A stretch of 64,000 bases of DNA, taken from positions 2,108,001-2,172,000 of the forward strand of contig JAXGMV010000001.1 of the NCBI GenBank assembly GCA_040768445.1. Reading direction: 5' to 3'. The stretch is from JAXGMV01 sp040768445 (GTDB taxonomy: Bacteria; Chloroflexota; Anaerolineae; Anaerolineales; Anaerolineaceae). The notes beneath the pieces were generated by a model. That model was not told where the DNA came from, ran no database searches, and was given only the letters and a program-made list of their open reading frames with translations. Made by a program: the position numbers and the translations under genes. This document shows positions 49,285-58,649 of the stretch, one piece after another. The stretch's first letter is position 1, and each line of letters starts with the position of its first letter.

Positions 49285-52200
49285 ATGTTTAAACCAGTAT
49301 CGCCAAGATTGAATGCAACCGAAATGGAAGAAGCTATCCTCGAGTTCTGGAAAAACGAGGATATCTTCAAACGCTCTACCGAGCAGCGGAAAGGTGGTCC
49401 GGAATATGTGTTTTATGAAGGCCCACCAACCGCCAATGGCAAACCTGGCATTCATCATGTGCTGGCGCGTGCTTTTAAAGATATCTTCCCGCGCTACAAA
49501 ATTATGCAGGGGCATCATGTCATCAGGCGTGGTGGATGGGATACGCATGGCCTTCCGGTGGAAATTGAGGTTGAGAAAAAACTGGGTTTTACCAGTAAAA
49601 GCCAGATTGAAGCATATGGGGTCGAGGCTTTCAATGAGCTCTGCCGTAAATCTGCTTTTTCATACATCCAGGAATGGGAAAGACTGACTGACCGAATTGC
49701 TTTTTGGGTTGATCTTGAGGACGCCTATGTAACCTTCAAAAATGAGTATATCGAATCCGTTTGGTGGATTTTGAAGGCTTTTTGGGACAAGGATATCCTT
49801 TACCAGGGCTTTAAGGTGGTTCCATACTGCCCTCGCTGCGGCACACCACTCTCTGACCATGAGGTAGCACTGGGATATCGCGATGCTGAAGATCCCTCAG
49901 TTTTTGTTAAAATGCCGCTGGTAGAAAGTCCTGATGTCTCCCTGCTCGTCTGGACAACAACACCCTGGACACTTCCAGCGAATGTGGCAATTGCTGCTGA
50001 TCCTGATATTGATTACGTGCTCGTTAAACGACAGGTGCCTGAGGGAGGCAGCGAGAAATTAATCCTGGCAAAAGCCCTGGTTAAACAAGTATTTGGCGAA
50101 GAAGAAATTGAAGTTGTGGATGAATTCAAGGGCAGCAAGTTGAAGGATAAGCAGTATATGCCTCTATTCACCTACATGCCTCTTGAAAAACCAGGACATT
50201 ATATTCTCATGGCTGATTTTGTAACAACAGAGGATGGCTCAGGGTTGGTGCACATTGCTCCGGCATTTGGTGCTGAAGATATGAACCTGGCATTGGAGCA
50301 TGATCTGCCCATCCTGCAAACGGTAGCTTCTGATGGCACATTCATTCCTGATGTGCGTCCGTGGAGCGGTCAATTTGTTAAGGAGGCCGACCCACTCATT
50401 ATTGACGATTTAGATAAGCGCGGCCTGTTGTTTAGGGCGGGGCGTATGACGCATACCTATCCCTTCTGCTGGCGCTGCTCGACGCCTTTGCTGTACTATG
50501 CTCGTCCCACCTGGTATATCCGCACAAGCCAGTTCAAAGATAGGCTGGTTGCTTTGAATGACAAAATTAACTGGTATCCTGGGCATATCAAGAATGGCAG
50601 GTTCGGAAACTGGCTTGAAAATAATGTCGATTGGGCGCTCGGAAGAGAGCGTTACTGGGGTACACCGCTGCCGGTTTGGGAGTGTGAAGGCTGCCATCAT
50701 CAACTGTGTGTCGGCTCACTCGACGAATTATCACAAAATGCCGGCCAGGATTTGAGCGGCATGGATTTGCATCGTCCGTTTGTAGATCGGGTTGCTTTGA
50801 AATGTACTGAATGTGGCGGCACGATGAAACGCGTGCCCGAATTGATCGATGTGTGGTTTGATTCAGGATCGATGCCCGTGGCACAGTGGCACTATCCCAA
50901 GCACAACCAGGAAAAGTTCAAAAATCAGTTTCCCGCAGATTTTATCTGCGAAGCAGTCGATCAAACCCGCGGCTGGTTCTACTCACTGCATGCCATCAGC
51001 ACACTACTTTTTGATGAGGTCTGTTTCAAAAACGTTGTCTGCCTGGGTTTAATCCTTGATGGTGAGGGGCAGAAGATGTCGAAATCGAAGGGGAATGTTG
51101 TAGACCCTTGGGATGTGATTAACCTGCATGGTGCAGATGCCGTGCGCTGGTATCTTTACACAGCCAGTCCATCCGGTCAGGAAAGACGTTTCTCAGAGAA
51201 CCTGGTTGAAGAAGTTATTCGCAGTTTCTCGCTGACACTATGGAATACCTACTCGTTTTTTGTCACCTATTCAAACTTGGATGGCTGGCTACCTGATTCA
51301 AAGGCAGAGTATGAGTATTCTGATCTTGATAAGTGGCTATTGTCATCTCTTAATACCCTTGTAAAAAATGTGACGTATGCCCTGGAGAATTACGATTCAC
51401 TTGGCGCCACGCGTCCTATACAAGCCTTTGTTGACCAGCTTTCAAACTGGTATCTGCGGCGGTCACGACGGCGTTTTTGGAAGAGTGAGGCAGATGGCGA
51501 TAAGCAGGCAGCTTATGCAACCCTTTACCAGGCACTTGTTACGTTAAGCCAGCTTATGGCGCCTTCAATGCCGTTCATGGCTGAAGAGCTTTATCAAAAC
51601 CTGGTCAGGTCGAGCAATGAGGATGCGCCAATTTCTGTACATATGACTGACTGGCCAGCTTATGACGAGACCCTCATTGACGAGAAACTCAATCGTGAAA
51701 TGGAACTGGTTATTAAACTCGCATCTCTTGGCCATGCCAGCCGCAACAAAGCGAATCGCAAGGTGCGGCAACCACTGGCAGAAGCAGCATTTACGGTCGG
51801 AAATGCTGCAGAACAATCCGTCATCCTAAAGTACCAGGAGATTCTTGCGGATGAATTGAATGTCAAGCAGGTTCGGTCGTTAAGTGCTGCCACTGAGGCA
51901 GTCACATACAGCCTCAACCCGCTCCCCAAGCAGTTGGGACAAAAATACGCCAGCAAATTCCCTGCAGTGAAAAAAGCTATTCTGGCATTGGATGGTGAGC
52001 GAGCGGCAGCAAAGCTGTTGGCAAATGAGCCTGTGACTATTGAGATTGACCAGGAGACTTTTGAGATCTTGCCAGATGAGGTTGAGGTCAGGGTTCAAGC
52101 GCACGAAGGTTTTGCGGTTGCCAGTGATGGCGCATACCTGGCTGCCCTGGTGACAGAGCTTACACCTGAACTGATCCTTGAAGGGCTGGCAAGGGAATTT

Positions 52201-52434
52201 GTGCGCAGAATACAGGATTTTCGAAAGCAAATAAATCTCGATATTTCTGACAGGATTGAGGTTACTTATTCTGCCAGCCCACAATTGTCGCAGGCAATCG
52301 AAGAGTTCAAACCATATATTATGGGTGAAACACTGTCCCTCAAATTGACAGCCGCTGAGAACCTGGGTGATGGTGAGACCGCTGGTGACACTTTTGATGG
52401 TGAAACGGTAGAATTTACAGTGAAAAAAGCCTAA
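49285..52434 (+). CDS. ileS: Isoleucyl-tRNA synthetase (type 2-like)
   Basis: A 1049-residue class Ia synthetase. The HIGH motif is GIHHV (residues 55-59) in EGPPTANGKPGIHHVLARA, the editing domain includes LLVWTTTPWTLPANVA, and KMSKS is at residues 597-601. Two zinc-like clusters are seen (CPRCGTPLSDHE; CEGCHH with CTECGG). Length, the N-terminal pattern and the absence of a C-terminal zinc finger match the eukaryote-like type 2 IleRS rather than the about 930-residue type 1. Type 2 enzymes are known for mupirocin resistance. The ATG has GAGGAG upstream. Regulated by the T-box leader. Confidence 0.95.
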   Translation: MFKPVSPRLNATEMEEAILEFWKNEDIFKRSTEQRKGGPEYVFYEGPPTANGKPGIHHVLARAFKDIFPRYKIMQGHHVIRRGGWDTHGLPVEIEVEKKLGFTSKSQIEAYGVEAFNELCRKSAFSYIQEWERLTDRIAFWVDLEDAYVTFKNEYIESVWWILKAFWDKDILYQGFKVVPYCPRCGTPLSDHEVALGYRDAEDPSVFVKMPLVESPDVSLLVWTTTPWTLPANVAIAADPDIDYVLVKRQVPEGGSEKLILAKALVKQVFGEEEIEVVDEFKGSKLKDKQYMPLFTYMPLEKPGHYILMADFVTTEDGSGLVHIAPAFGAEDMNLALEHDLPILQTVASDGTFIPDVRPWSGQFVKEADPLIIDDLDKRGLLFRAGRMTHTYPFCWRCSTPLLYYARPTWYIRTSQFKDRLVALNDKINWYPGHIKNGRFGNWLENNVDWALGRERYWGTPLPVWECEGCHHQLCVGSLDELSQNAGQDLSGMDLHRPFVDRVALKCTECGGTMKRVPELIDVWFDSGSMPVAQWHYPKHNQEKFKNQFPADFICEAVDQTRGWFYSLHAISTLLFDEVCFKNVVCLGLILDGEGQKMSKSKGNVVDPWDVINLHGADAVRWYLYTASPSGQERRFSENLVEEVIRSFSLTLWNTYSFFVTYSNLDGWLPDSKAEYEYSDLDKWLLSSLNTLVKNVTYALENYDSLGATRPIQAFVDQLSNWYLRRSRRRFWKSEADGDKQAAYATLYQALVTLSQLMAPSMPFMAEELYQNLVRSSNEDAPISVHMTDWPAYDETLIDEKLNREMELVIKLASLGHASRNKANRKVRQPLAEAAFTVGNAAEQSVILKYQEILADELNVKQVRSLSAATEAVTYSLNPLPKQLGQKYASKFPAVKKAILALDGERAAAKLLANEPVTIEIDQETFEILPDEVEVRVQAHEGFAVASDGAYLAALVTELTPELILEGLAREFVRRIQDFRKQINLDISDRIEVTYSASPQLSQAIEEFKPYIMGETLSLKLTAAENLGDGETAGDTFDGETVEFTVKKA

Positions 52435-52454
52435 TTACTACATTTATCAGGATA

Positions 52455-52486
52455 AAACGATCCGGTTACGATTAGCCGGGTCGTTT
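52455..52486 (+). terminator. Intrinsic terminator after ileS
   Basis: AAACGATCCGGTT pairs with AGCCGGGTCGTTT (13 bp with two G-U pairs) around a 6-nt loop, followed by ATTTTAT. Confidence 0.75.
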
Positions 52487-52550
52487 ATTTTATAAATAAC
52501 CCTTTTTTTGATTTACAATAGGAATGCTAATTTATTTACAGGAAACATAA

Positions 52551-53228
52551 ATGAGTGATGATTTACGAGTTTATCGAAAAGTTTGTGCCAGGGTGCCAAC
52601 CTCTGCTGGCGAATTTCAATTGTGCCTGTACCTCAACAATAAGGATGATAAGGAACACCTGGCACTTGTTAAGGGCGAAATTGACGATACCGATCAGCCT
52701 GTGCTGGTGAGAATCCATTCTGAGTGTTTTACCGGCGATGTGCTTGGTTCACAACGCTGCGACTGCGGGCAGCAGCTGCACAGCGCCATTGAGATGATCA
52801 GCCTGGCCGGACGCGGTTTAATCATCTATTTACGGCAGGAAGGCAGGGGTATTGGATTGTTAAGCAAGCTGCGCGCCTATAATCTTCAGGATGAGGGTGT
52901 TGATACCGTTGATGCTAATTTACTCTTGGGACACAAAATTGATAATAGGGATTACAGGATTGCCGTAGCGATACTGCAGGATATGGGTATTAACAAGGTC
53001 AGGCTATTAACAAACAACCCTGAAAAGATAAAAGCACTCGAGGCAGGCGGTATCAAAGTTGTCGAAAGAATACCCCTGATACCAGAAGTAACAAAAGACA
53101 ATCTTGCTTATCTGCTGACCAAAGCACAGCGGATGAATCACCTCTTTAAGGTTGAGCCCGTTACGGAAGATGAGCAAACAGGTGATCCAGGACAAGTTTT
53201 TGGACCAGTTGACTCATTTTATGAGTAG
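52551..53228 (+). CDS. ribA: GTP cyclohydrolase II
   Basis: A 225-residue stand-alone RibA (no RibB domain), which opens GTP to start riboflavin synthesis. The zinc ligands are C59, C70 and C72 in SECFTGDVLGSQRCDCG. IIYLRQEGRGIGLLSKLRAYNLQD carries the GTP-binding and catalytic Arg/Tyr region, and LLTNNPEKIKALEAGGIKV is the C-terminal signature. The start follows CAGGAAAC. No other rib genes are adjacent. Confidence 0.94.
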   Translation: MSDDLRVYRKVCARVPTSAGEFQLCLYLNNKDDKEHLALVKGEIDDTDQPVLVRIHSECFTGDVLGSQRCDCGQQLHSAIEMISLAGRGLIIYLRQEGRGIGLLSKLRAYNLQDEGVDTVDANLLLGHKIDNRDYRIAVAILQDMGINKVRLLTNNPEKIKALEAGGIKVVERIPLIPEVTKDNLAYLLTKAQRMNHLFKVEPVTEDEQTGDPGQVFGPVDSFYE

Positions 53229-53302
53229 CGATTTAGAAAAATGCAGCTGCTTACTGCATGCAAGACTGTTGTATCTGATTTCACATAGACAAAGAAAACC
53301 AC

Positions 53303-53806
53303 ATGAGATTGATCGCTGAATTGCCCAACAGTAAAGGTTCATATGCCTTGCTAATGCATCTTGATCAGGCAATCAAATGCAGCGTCGGCTTCCTTGGAGA
53401 GCAAAAATTTGAGAAGGGTGATTATGCCTATACCGGCAGTGCCTTTGGACCAGGCGGCATACGTGGTCGTATTCAACATCATTTGAGAACAAGTGGTTCG
53501 CTTCACTGGCATATTGATTACCTGATGCCCCATACAAGCCTTAAAGGAGTTCTCTATACAAATGCATCTGTTCCGAAAGAGTGTTACTGGGTGACTGTTT
53601 TTCAGGAGATGGCAGGTGCATCTTCTGTAATTAGAGGATTTGGCTCCAGTGACTGCCGCTCGAAATGTCTATCCCATCTCATCTATTTTAAAAATCCAGT
53701 AACGACCAGGATGGTCTGGCATCACCTGTCGATACATGATCCAAATGGGGATGTCATACTGTGTGATTATCTCGACCCAATGATCAGATCAGAGAAAATG
53801 AAGTAA
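53303..53806 (+). CDS. GIY-YIG-like DUF123 protein
   Basis: A 167-residue protein of the DUF123 group (Uri-like GIY-YIG relatives). GSYALLMHL stands at the 'GIY' position and GDYAYTGSAFGPGGIRGRIQHHL at the 'YIG' position. HWHIDYLMPHT and FGSSDCRSKCLSHLIYF (Cys pair) complete the pattern. Members are presumed nucleases or nucleic-acid binders; function is not established. It stands 74 nt after ribA and 31 nt before lspA. The ATG has only a weak A-rich upstream site. Confidence 0.82.
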   Translation: MRLIAELPNSKGSYALLMHLDQAIKCSVGFLGEQKFEKGDYAYTGSAFGPGGIRGRIQHHLRTSGSLHWHIDYLMPHTSLKGVLYTNASVPKECYWVTVFQEMAGASSVIRGFGSSDCRSKCLSHLIYFKNPVTTRMVWHHLSIHDPNGDVILCDYLDPMIRSEKMK

Positions 53807-53837
53807 AATCAAACCAGTTTCTAAGTTGGAGGATTTT

Positions 53838-54377
53838 TTGAATAAACTGCTCAAGGACTATGCTTTCCTTTTCTCTATCGCTGGAACAATTGTACTTCTG
53901 GATCAGTGGACCAAGTTCCTCATCCGCCAGAATCTTGGCATGGGTGAGGTATTGCCTATTGCCGACTGGTTAACACCATATGCCCGAATTGTTCACTGGT
54001 ACAACACTGGTGTGTCCTTTGGTATGCTGCAGGGATCAAATGATATTTTTAAAATTTTTATATTAGCAGTTGTCATCGCGATTATCGCCATTTTTCCCCG
54101 GATATCTAATGAACATTGGACTCTGCGTTTGGCAATGGCGATGCAGTTGGGAGGCGCTTATGGCAACATGCTTGACAGGTTTATCGTTGGGCATGTTACA
54201 GATTTTATTTCTGTTGGAAATTTTCCGGTTTTCAATGTCGCGGATTCTTCGATAACAATTGGTGTAGTTGTCTTATTGTTAGGGTTCTGGTTGCAGGATA
54301 GAAAAGAAAAACAGGCGAAGAAAGCTTTAACAGAAGGTGACTGTGATGAGCTAACATCACAAGGTGATTGTATTTGA
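53838..54377 (+). CDS. lspA: Lipoprotein signal peptidase (signal peptidase II)
   Basis: A 179-residue membrane aspartyl protease with four hydrophobic helices that removes lipoprotein signal peptides, as needed for the lipoproteins at 10832, 38443 and 44821. Conserved elements: VLLDQWTKFLIR, HWYNTGVSFGML, and the catalytic aspartates in YGNMLDRFIVGHVTDFI and VFNVADSSI. I choose the TTG at 53838, with GGAGG five bases upstream, over the TTG at 53826 that overlaps this site. Its stop overlaps the rluD-like start (TGATG). Confidence 0.93.
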   Translation: MNKLLKDYAFLFSIAGTIVLLDQWTKFLIRQNLGMGEVLPIADWLTPYARIVHWYNTGVSFGMLQGSNDIFKIFILAVVIAIIAIFPRISNEHWTLRLAMAMQLGGAYGNMLDRFIVGHVTDFISVGNFPVFNVADSSITIGVVVLLLGFWLQDRKEKQAKKALTEGDCDELTSQGDCI

Positions 54378-55294
54378 TGGTTGAAAAACACGTTTCATTC
54401 ACGTTCAATCAGATAGATCCTGAAAGGCTGGATAAGTATCTTGTCAGCCAGTTAAGTGATTTTTCAAGAGCCAGGATTCAGTCGCTAATTTCTTCAGGTT
54501 GTGTGACAGTCAACGCTAATTTACCAAAGAAATCGGGCCAGGTTTTATTGCCTGGAGATGAAATTGAAGTTACCATCCCTGAGGTGACAAAATCTGAATT
54601 GATTCCAGAAGCAGTACCTCTGGATATCATTTATGAGGACGACCAGATAATTGTCATCAATAAGCCGGCGGGAATTGTCGTGCATCCATCTGCAGGCCAT
54701 TCAACAGGCACACTGATTCATGCAGTTCTTGCCCATACCCCTGAATTAACTGGCATTGGTGGTGTTGCTCGTCCGGGGGTTGTTCACAGGCTGGATAAGG
54801 ATACGTCAGGATTGATATTGATTGCCAAGGATGAAAAAACGCACCGCTGGCTTCAGGATCAGTTCAAGTTGCGAAAGGTCCACAAAGTCTACACAGCGCT
54901 GGTAGATGGACATCCGCCGACAACCAGGGGCCGCATCGAAGCAGCCATTGGACGTGATCCAAATAATAGAAAGAAAATGTCGGTGTATCCTCAGGGAAAA
55001 AGCCGCGAGTCGATAACCGAATATACTGAAATTAAGCGTTTTCTGAAACATACCTTAATAGAGGCTCATCCATTCACAGGTCGCACGCATCAAATCAGGG
55101 TGCATATGGCATTCCTGGGTTGCCCAATTGCCGGGGATACACTTTATGGCTTCAGGAAATCGTCAATTCCGATCAAGCGACATTTCTTGCATGCTTCAAT
55201 GCTCAGTATCATTTTGCCAGGTAAGAGTGAGGAAACAGTTTTTGAAGCACCGCTCCCTGATGAATTGCAGTATTTAATTGCAGAACTTAAATAA
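54377..55294 (+). CDS. rluD: RluA/RluD-family pseudouridine synthase
   Basis: 305 residues. An S4 RNA-binding domain (ERLDKYLVSQLSDFSRARIQSLISSGCVTVN) is followed by the catalytic domain with VVHRLDKDTSGLILIAKDE (catalytic Asp), YTALVDG, EAHPFTGRTHQIRVHMAFLGCPIAGD and RHFLHASML. It resembles RluD, which modifies 23S rRNA helix 69, but the exact site is inferred. It starts at ATG 54377, overlapping the lspA stop, with AAGGTG upstream. The lspA-rluD pairing is widespread. Confidence 0.92.
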   Translation: MVEKHVSFTFNQIDPERLDKYLVSQLSDFSRARIQSLISSGCVTVNANLPKKSGQVLLPGDEIEVTIPEVTKSELIPEAVPLDIIYEDDQIIVINKPAGIVVHPSAGHSTGTLIHAVLAHTPELTGIGGVARPGVVHRLDKDTSGLILIAKDEKTHRWLQDQFKLRKVHKVYTALVDGHPPTTRGRIEAAIGRDPNNRKKMSVYPQGKSRESITEYTEIKRFLKHTLIEAHPFTGRTHQIRVHMAFLGCPIAGDTLYGFRKSSIPIKRHFLHASMLSIILPGKSEETVFEAPLPDELQYLIAELK

Positions 55295-55317
55295 AAAAAT
55301 AATATTTGGAGGTAACT

Positions 55318-56352
55318 ATGGATTGGGTTGATCTGAGGTCTGATACTGTCACGCAGCCAACACCTGAAATGCGAAAAGCGATGGCTGATGCTGAAGTTGG
55401 TGATGATGTTTATTACGAAGATCCTACCATCAACAAGCTGCAGGAGATGGCGGCTGAGCGCCTGGGAAAGGAAGCAGGCATCTACCTGCCTTCAGGTACC
55501 ATGGGAAACCTGCTGGCTGTACTGACACACTGCAACCGAGGTGATGAAGTGATCATGGGCAAAATGAGCCACACCTTCTTGTTTGAAGCTGGCGGTGTTG
55601 CTGCTCTGGGCGGTGTTCACCCTTCCACATTACCAAACCTGCGAGACGGCACAATTGCCTTTGAAGAGTTAAAGGGTGCTGTAAGACCAGACAACCCACA
55701 TATGCCCATTTCTAAATTGGTTATTATTGAGAATACGCATAACCGCTGTGGTGGTTCACCGTTGAGTGTGGAATACACCAGGCAGGTGGCAAAAATTGCC
55801 CGTAACAATGACATGGCGCTGCATATTGATGGCGCCAGGATATTCAACGCGGCAGTTGCCCTTGGTGTACCGGTCAACCAGCTGACTGAGCCGGCTGATT
55901 CTGTAACATTCTGCCTGAGTAAAGGACTATGTGCGCCAGTAGGATCTGTTTTATGCGGGAGCAAGGACTTTATCCATAAATCTGAACGGATCCGAAAAGC
56001 GCTTGGTGGTGGTATGAGACAGGCAGGCATTATTGCTGCCGCAGGAATTGTTGCACTGGAGAAGATGGTTGATCGGCTGGCCGATGATCACGCAAGAGCA
56101 AAGGCAATTGCTGATGGGCTGGCAAAAGTACCCGGAATTATTGTCGAATACAACCCGCCTCCAAGTAACATGCTATTCTTAAATTTACACCCTGACGTGA
56201 AACAAACCCCTGCACAAGTTGCAGAAAAACTGCTTCAGTATGGCGTAAAAGTGGGTGTAGTTGGCTTAAACCGCTTCAGGTTGGTAGTTCACTATTATAT
56301 AGATGATGCAGGTGTAAAACGCACAATTGACGCATTCTCAAAAGTATTGTAG
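55318..56352 (+). CDS. Low-specificity L-threonine aldolase
   Basis: A 344-residue PLP enzyme that splits L-threonine or allo-threonine to glycine and acetaldehyde. Motifs: DLRSDTVTQPTPEMRKAMADAEVGDDVYYEDPT, LPSGTMGNLLAVL, ENTHNRCGGSPL, LHIDGARIFNAA and CLSKGLCAPVGSVLCG with the PLP Lys. The start is ATG 55318, seven bases after TTGGAGG, rather than the in-frame TTG at 55306 upstream of that site. It ends at an intrinsic terminator and is 23 nt downstream of rluD. Confidence 0.94.
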   Translation: MDWVDLRSDTVTQPTPEMRKAMADAEVGDDVYYEDPTINKLQEMAAERLGKEAGIYLPSGTMGNLLAVLTHCNRGDEVIMGKMSHTFLFEAGGVAALGGVHPSTLPNLRDGTIAFEELKGAVRPDNPHMPISKLVIIENTHNRCGGSPLSVEYTRQVAKIARNNDMALHIDGARIFNAAVALGVPVNQLTEPADSVTFCLSKGLCAPVGSVLCGSKDFIHKSERIRKALGGGMRQAGIIAAAGIVALEKMVDRLADDHARAKAIADGLAKVPGIIVEYNPPPSNMLFLNLHPDVKQTPAQVAEKLLQYGVKVGVVGLNRFRLVVHYYIDDAGVKRTIDAFSKVL

Positions 56353-56370
56353 TTTTGTACTAATCAATCA

Positions 56371-56398
56371 GGCAGGCAGTTAACTTTGACTGCCTGCC
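56371..56398 (+). terminator. Intrinsic terminator after the threonine aldolase gene
   Basis: GGCAGGCAGT and ACTGCCTGCC form a perfect 10-bp stem with an 8-nt loop, followed by ACTTTATTT. Confidence 0.7.
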
Positions 56399-56437
56399 AC
56401 TTTATTTAACAGCTACAAAATTCAAGAGGCAGTAATC

Positions 56438-56446
56438 TGCTATAAT
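56438..56446 (+). promoter_or_regulatory. Extended -10 promoter of the punA unit
   Basis: TGC-TATAAT, an extended -10 with perfect hexamer, about 60 nt before the punA start. A -35 is not obvious, as allowed for extended -10 promoters. Confidence 0.5.
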
Positions 56447-56504
56447 TCAATCAGTTCGAGGGGAAAAATTTATCAATTGATTCTAACAACGCCAGAGGAC
56501 AACC

Positions 56505-57347
56505 ATGGAAAAATTTATCACTTATGAACAGATATGCTTGACAGCAGATTACATCCAGCAAAAAATTGCTATCAAGCCGCAGGTTGCTGTCATTCTTGGA
56601 TCAGGACTGGGTTCATTCGCTGAGATGGTTGATCAACCTGTCATCATTCCATTCGCAGAAATACCAGCCTGGCCAATATCATCAGTGGTTGGTCACAGCG
56701 GCAGACTGCTGATTGGACAACTGGAAGGCAGGAATGTTTTTGTAATGCAAGGCAGGGCACATTTTTATGAAGGTCATTCGATGAGCGAAATTACTCTGCC
56801 GGTGAGAGTGATGCAAAAAATGGGCATCGAGTCTTTGATAGTTACCAATGCGGCTGGTGCGATTAATCCTGACTACAATCCGGGTGATTTAATGATGATC
56901 ACCGACCATATTGGCCTGATTGGTATGGCAGGGCAGAATCCTTTACGAGGACCCAACCTGGATGAGTTTGGACCGAGGTTTCCAGATATGAGCCAGCCCT
57001 ATGATAAGGAATTCATGGAGATTGCCAGGTCCATCAGTCGTGAAAATGATTTGGGAATGCGTGAAGGCGTTTATGTGTCCTTATCAGGCCCATCGTTTGA
57101 GACCCCAGCCGATTTGCGTTTCCTGCGGGTTATTGGTGCGGATGCTGTCGGAATGTCAACCGTTCCAGAGGTAACCATTGCCAAGCATGGCGGCATGCGA
57201 GTCCTTGGCATTTCTGGTATTAGCAACAAAGCAAACCTTGATGGCAGCACCATAACCACACATGATGAAGTTCTGGAAGCCGGAAAAGTGTTGGTACCGA
57301 AATTAACACAGGTGATCAGTGGATTTTTGCGCAATTATCCATCTTAA
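56505..57347 (+). CDS. punA: Purine nucleoside phosphorylase (trimeric, PNP/MTAP family)
   Basis: 280 residues. VAVILGSGLGSFAE (phosphate loop), VVGHSGRLLIGQLEGRNVFVMQGRAHFYEGH, VTNAAGAINPDYNPGDLMMITDHI, YVSLSGPSFETPADLRFLR and VGMSTVPEVTIAKHGGMRVLGISGISNKA with the purine-binding Asn are all present. It splits inosine/guanosine-type nucleosides with phosphate. With udp, pdp and deoB it completes a nucleoside salvage set in this window. The ATG follows AGAGGA. An unrelated membrane-protein gene starts 26 nt downstream. Confidence 0.95.
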   Translation: MEKFITYEQICLTADYIQQKIAIKPQVAVILGSGLGSFAEMVDQPVIIPFAEIPAWPISSVVGHSGRLLIGQLEGRNVFVMQGRAHFYEGHSMSEITLPVRVMQKMGIESLIVTNAAGAINPDYNPGDLMMITDHIGLIGMAGQNPLRGPNLDEFGPRFPDMSQPYDKEFMEIARSISRENDLGMREGVYVSLSGPSFETPADLRFLRVIGADAVGMSTVPEVTIAKHGGMRVLGISGISNKANLDGSTITTHDEVLEAGKVLVPKLTQVISGFLRNYPS

Positions 57348-57373
57348 TCCAGCTGTAGCCAAACTTCTCAACT

Positions 57374-58063
57374 ATGCAAGACCTGTTATTGTTCTTAAAA
57401 GCCAATGAGACATGGATATACCTGTTTCTCGGTCTTATTGCTATTCTAATGATCCGAAAACTGGTTATTGCCTGGCTTGAATTACGTAAAGCGATTTTTG
57501 GTCTGGAAAGGGAAGCGGCATTAAGAAGGATTTCTTACGCGGCTACCATGACCAGTCTGGTTCTCTTGATAATCCTTGCCCAATTTATTTTGGTGACGTT
57601 TATTGCACCATTAAACCCTGTCAACACAGATATAAGTACTTTGGATTCAACAGAAGTCACTATCACCAGCGATAATCGAGAAGGAGAAACTTCATCCACT
57701 GAAGTTTCAGAAACATCCCCCAACATGACTTCTGTTCTGATTGGTGAAGGTTGTATCGATGAGATACTGGAATGGACATACCCCGAAGCAGGCACTTCAA
57801 TTAGTGGTCTTGTGGAATTGCGAGGGACTGTCAATTACGCAAACCTAGGATTCTATAAATATGAATATCGGCCCATTGGCAGCGAGACGTGGACCACGAT
57901 TGCAGCAGGTGATACTAAGAAGGTAGATGAACCTGTTGGTGGTACTTGGAATACCGAGCAATTATTACCGGGAGATTATGAACTCAGGCTGGTTGCCAGT
58001 GACAATGAAAATAATCCGTTTCCAGCCTGTATAATACCGATTACAATTGTGATAACCGAATGA
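57374..58063 (+). CDS. Membrane-anchored protein with extracytoplasmic Ig-like domain
   Basis: 229 residues, not a recognised named family. A first hydrophobic helix lies at about residues 13-32 and a second at about 55-77, then a Ser/Thr/Glu-rich linker (about 80-125). The folded tail shows CIDEILEWTYPEAGTSISG, YKYEYRPIGSETW, TWNTEQLLPGDYELRLVAS and FPACIIPITIVI. The two cysteines flanking the tail could form a disulfide. The 'G.W.T..LPDGxYxLRL' pattern occurs in many Chloroflexota surface proteins. Its start has no clear ribosome-binding site. It may depend on the punA transcript. Confidence 0.65.
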   Translation: MQDLLLFLKANETWIYLFLGLIAILMIRKLVIAWLELRKAIFGLEREAALRRISYAATMTSLVLLIILAQFILVTFIAPLNPVNTDISTLDSTEVTITSDNREGETSSTEVSETSPNMTSVLIGEGCIDEILEWTYPEAGTSISGLVELRGTVNYANLGFYKYEYRPIGSETWTTIAAGDTKKVDEPVGGTWNTEQLLPGDYELRLVASDNENNPFPACIIPITIVITE

Positions 58064-58075
58064 AGAGGAGTGACT

Positions 58076-58615
58076 ATGCCCAGGATAGAAGTCCGGCCGA
58101 CAATCTCTGAAGATGTGGAGTTGTTCATAAACCTTCGCCACGACTACATGACCTCACATGTCTGGCAGATGGATAGGCTGCTTGAGGATGGACAGGTTAA
58201 CATAAAACTTCGAGAGATGCGTTTGCCCCGGTCAGTTGAAGTTTATTATCCCAATTATTACCTCTTAAAAAACAGCGATTGGCTGCTAAAAGGCGATACA
58301 CTCACAGCTTTACATACTGGAAAAATTGTTGGATATATTAAGATAGTTGAGCAAGCCAATGCACAAACTGCCCGAATCTCAGATCTTGTGGTGGATGACA
58401 AAATGCGTCGTAAAGGGATTGGAAGCGCGATGGTCATTGCTGCGCAGGAATGGGCAGTTGACCGGAATTTACGCTGGTTGATTATCGAAATGCAGTTAAA
58501 AAATTATCCCGGTATCAGGCTGGCAACTAAATTAGGGTTTGAATTCAGTGGATATAATGATCATTACTATCCCAACCAGGACATTGCTTTGTTCTTTGCA
58601 AAATACTTGCGATAA
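58076..58615 (+). CDS. GNAT family N-acetyltransferase
   Basis: A 179-residue acetyltransferase. The acetyl-CoA motif A is ISDLVVDDKMRRKGIGSAMVIAAQEWA, followed by motif B LIIEMQLKNYPGIRLATKLGFEFSGYND and a Tyr-rich end. Substrate unknown. I use ATG 58076 (GAGGAG six to eleven bases upstream) rather than the GTG at 58070 that lies within the site. It starts 12 nt after the membrane-anchored protein gene and is probably in the same unit. Confidence 0.85.
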   Translation: MPRIEVRPTISEDVELFINLRHDYMTSHVWQMDRLLEDGQVNIKLREMRLPRSVEVYYPNYYLLKNSDWLLKGDTLTALHTGKIVGYIKIVEQANAQTARISDLVVDDKMRRKGIGSAMVIAAQEWAVDRNLRWLIIEMQLKNYPGIRLATKLGFEFSGYNDHYYPNQDIALFFAKYLR

Positions 58616-58649
58616 CTAGGTTGATTTTAGTTAGAAAAGACTTATTGTT

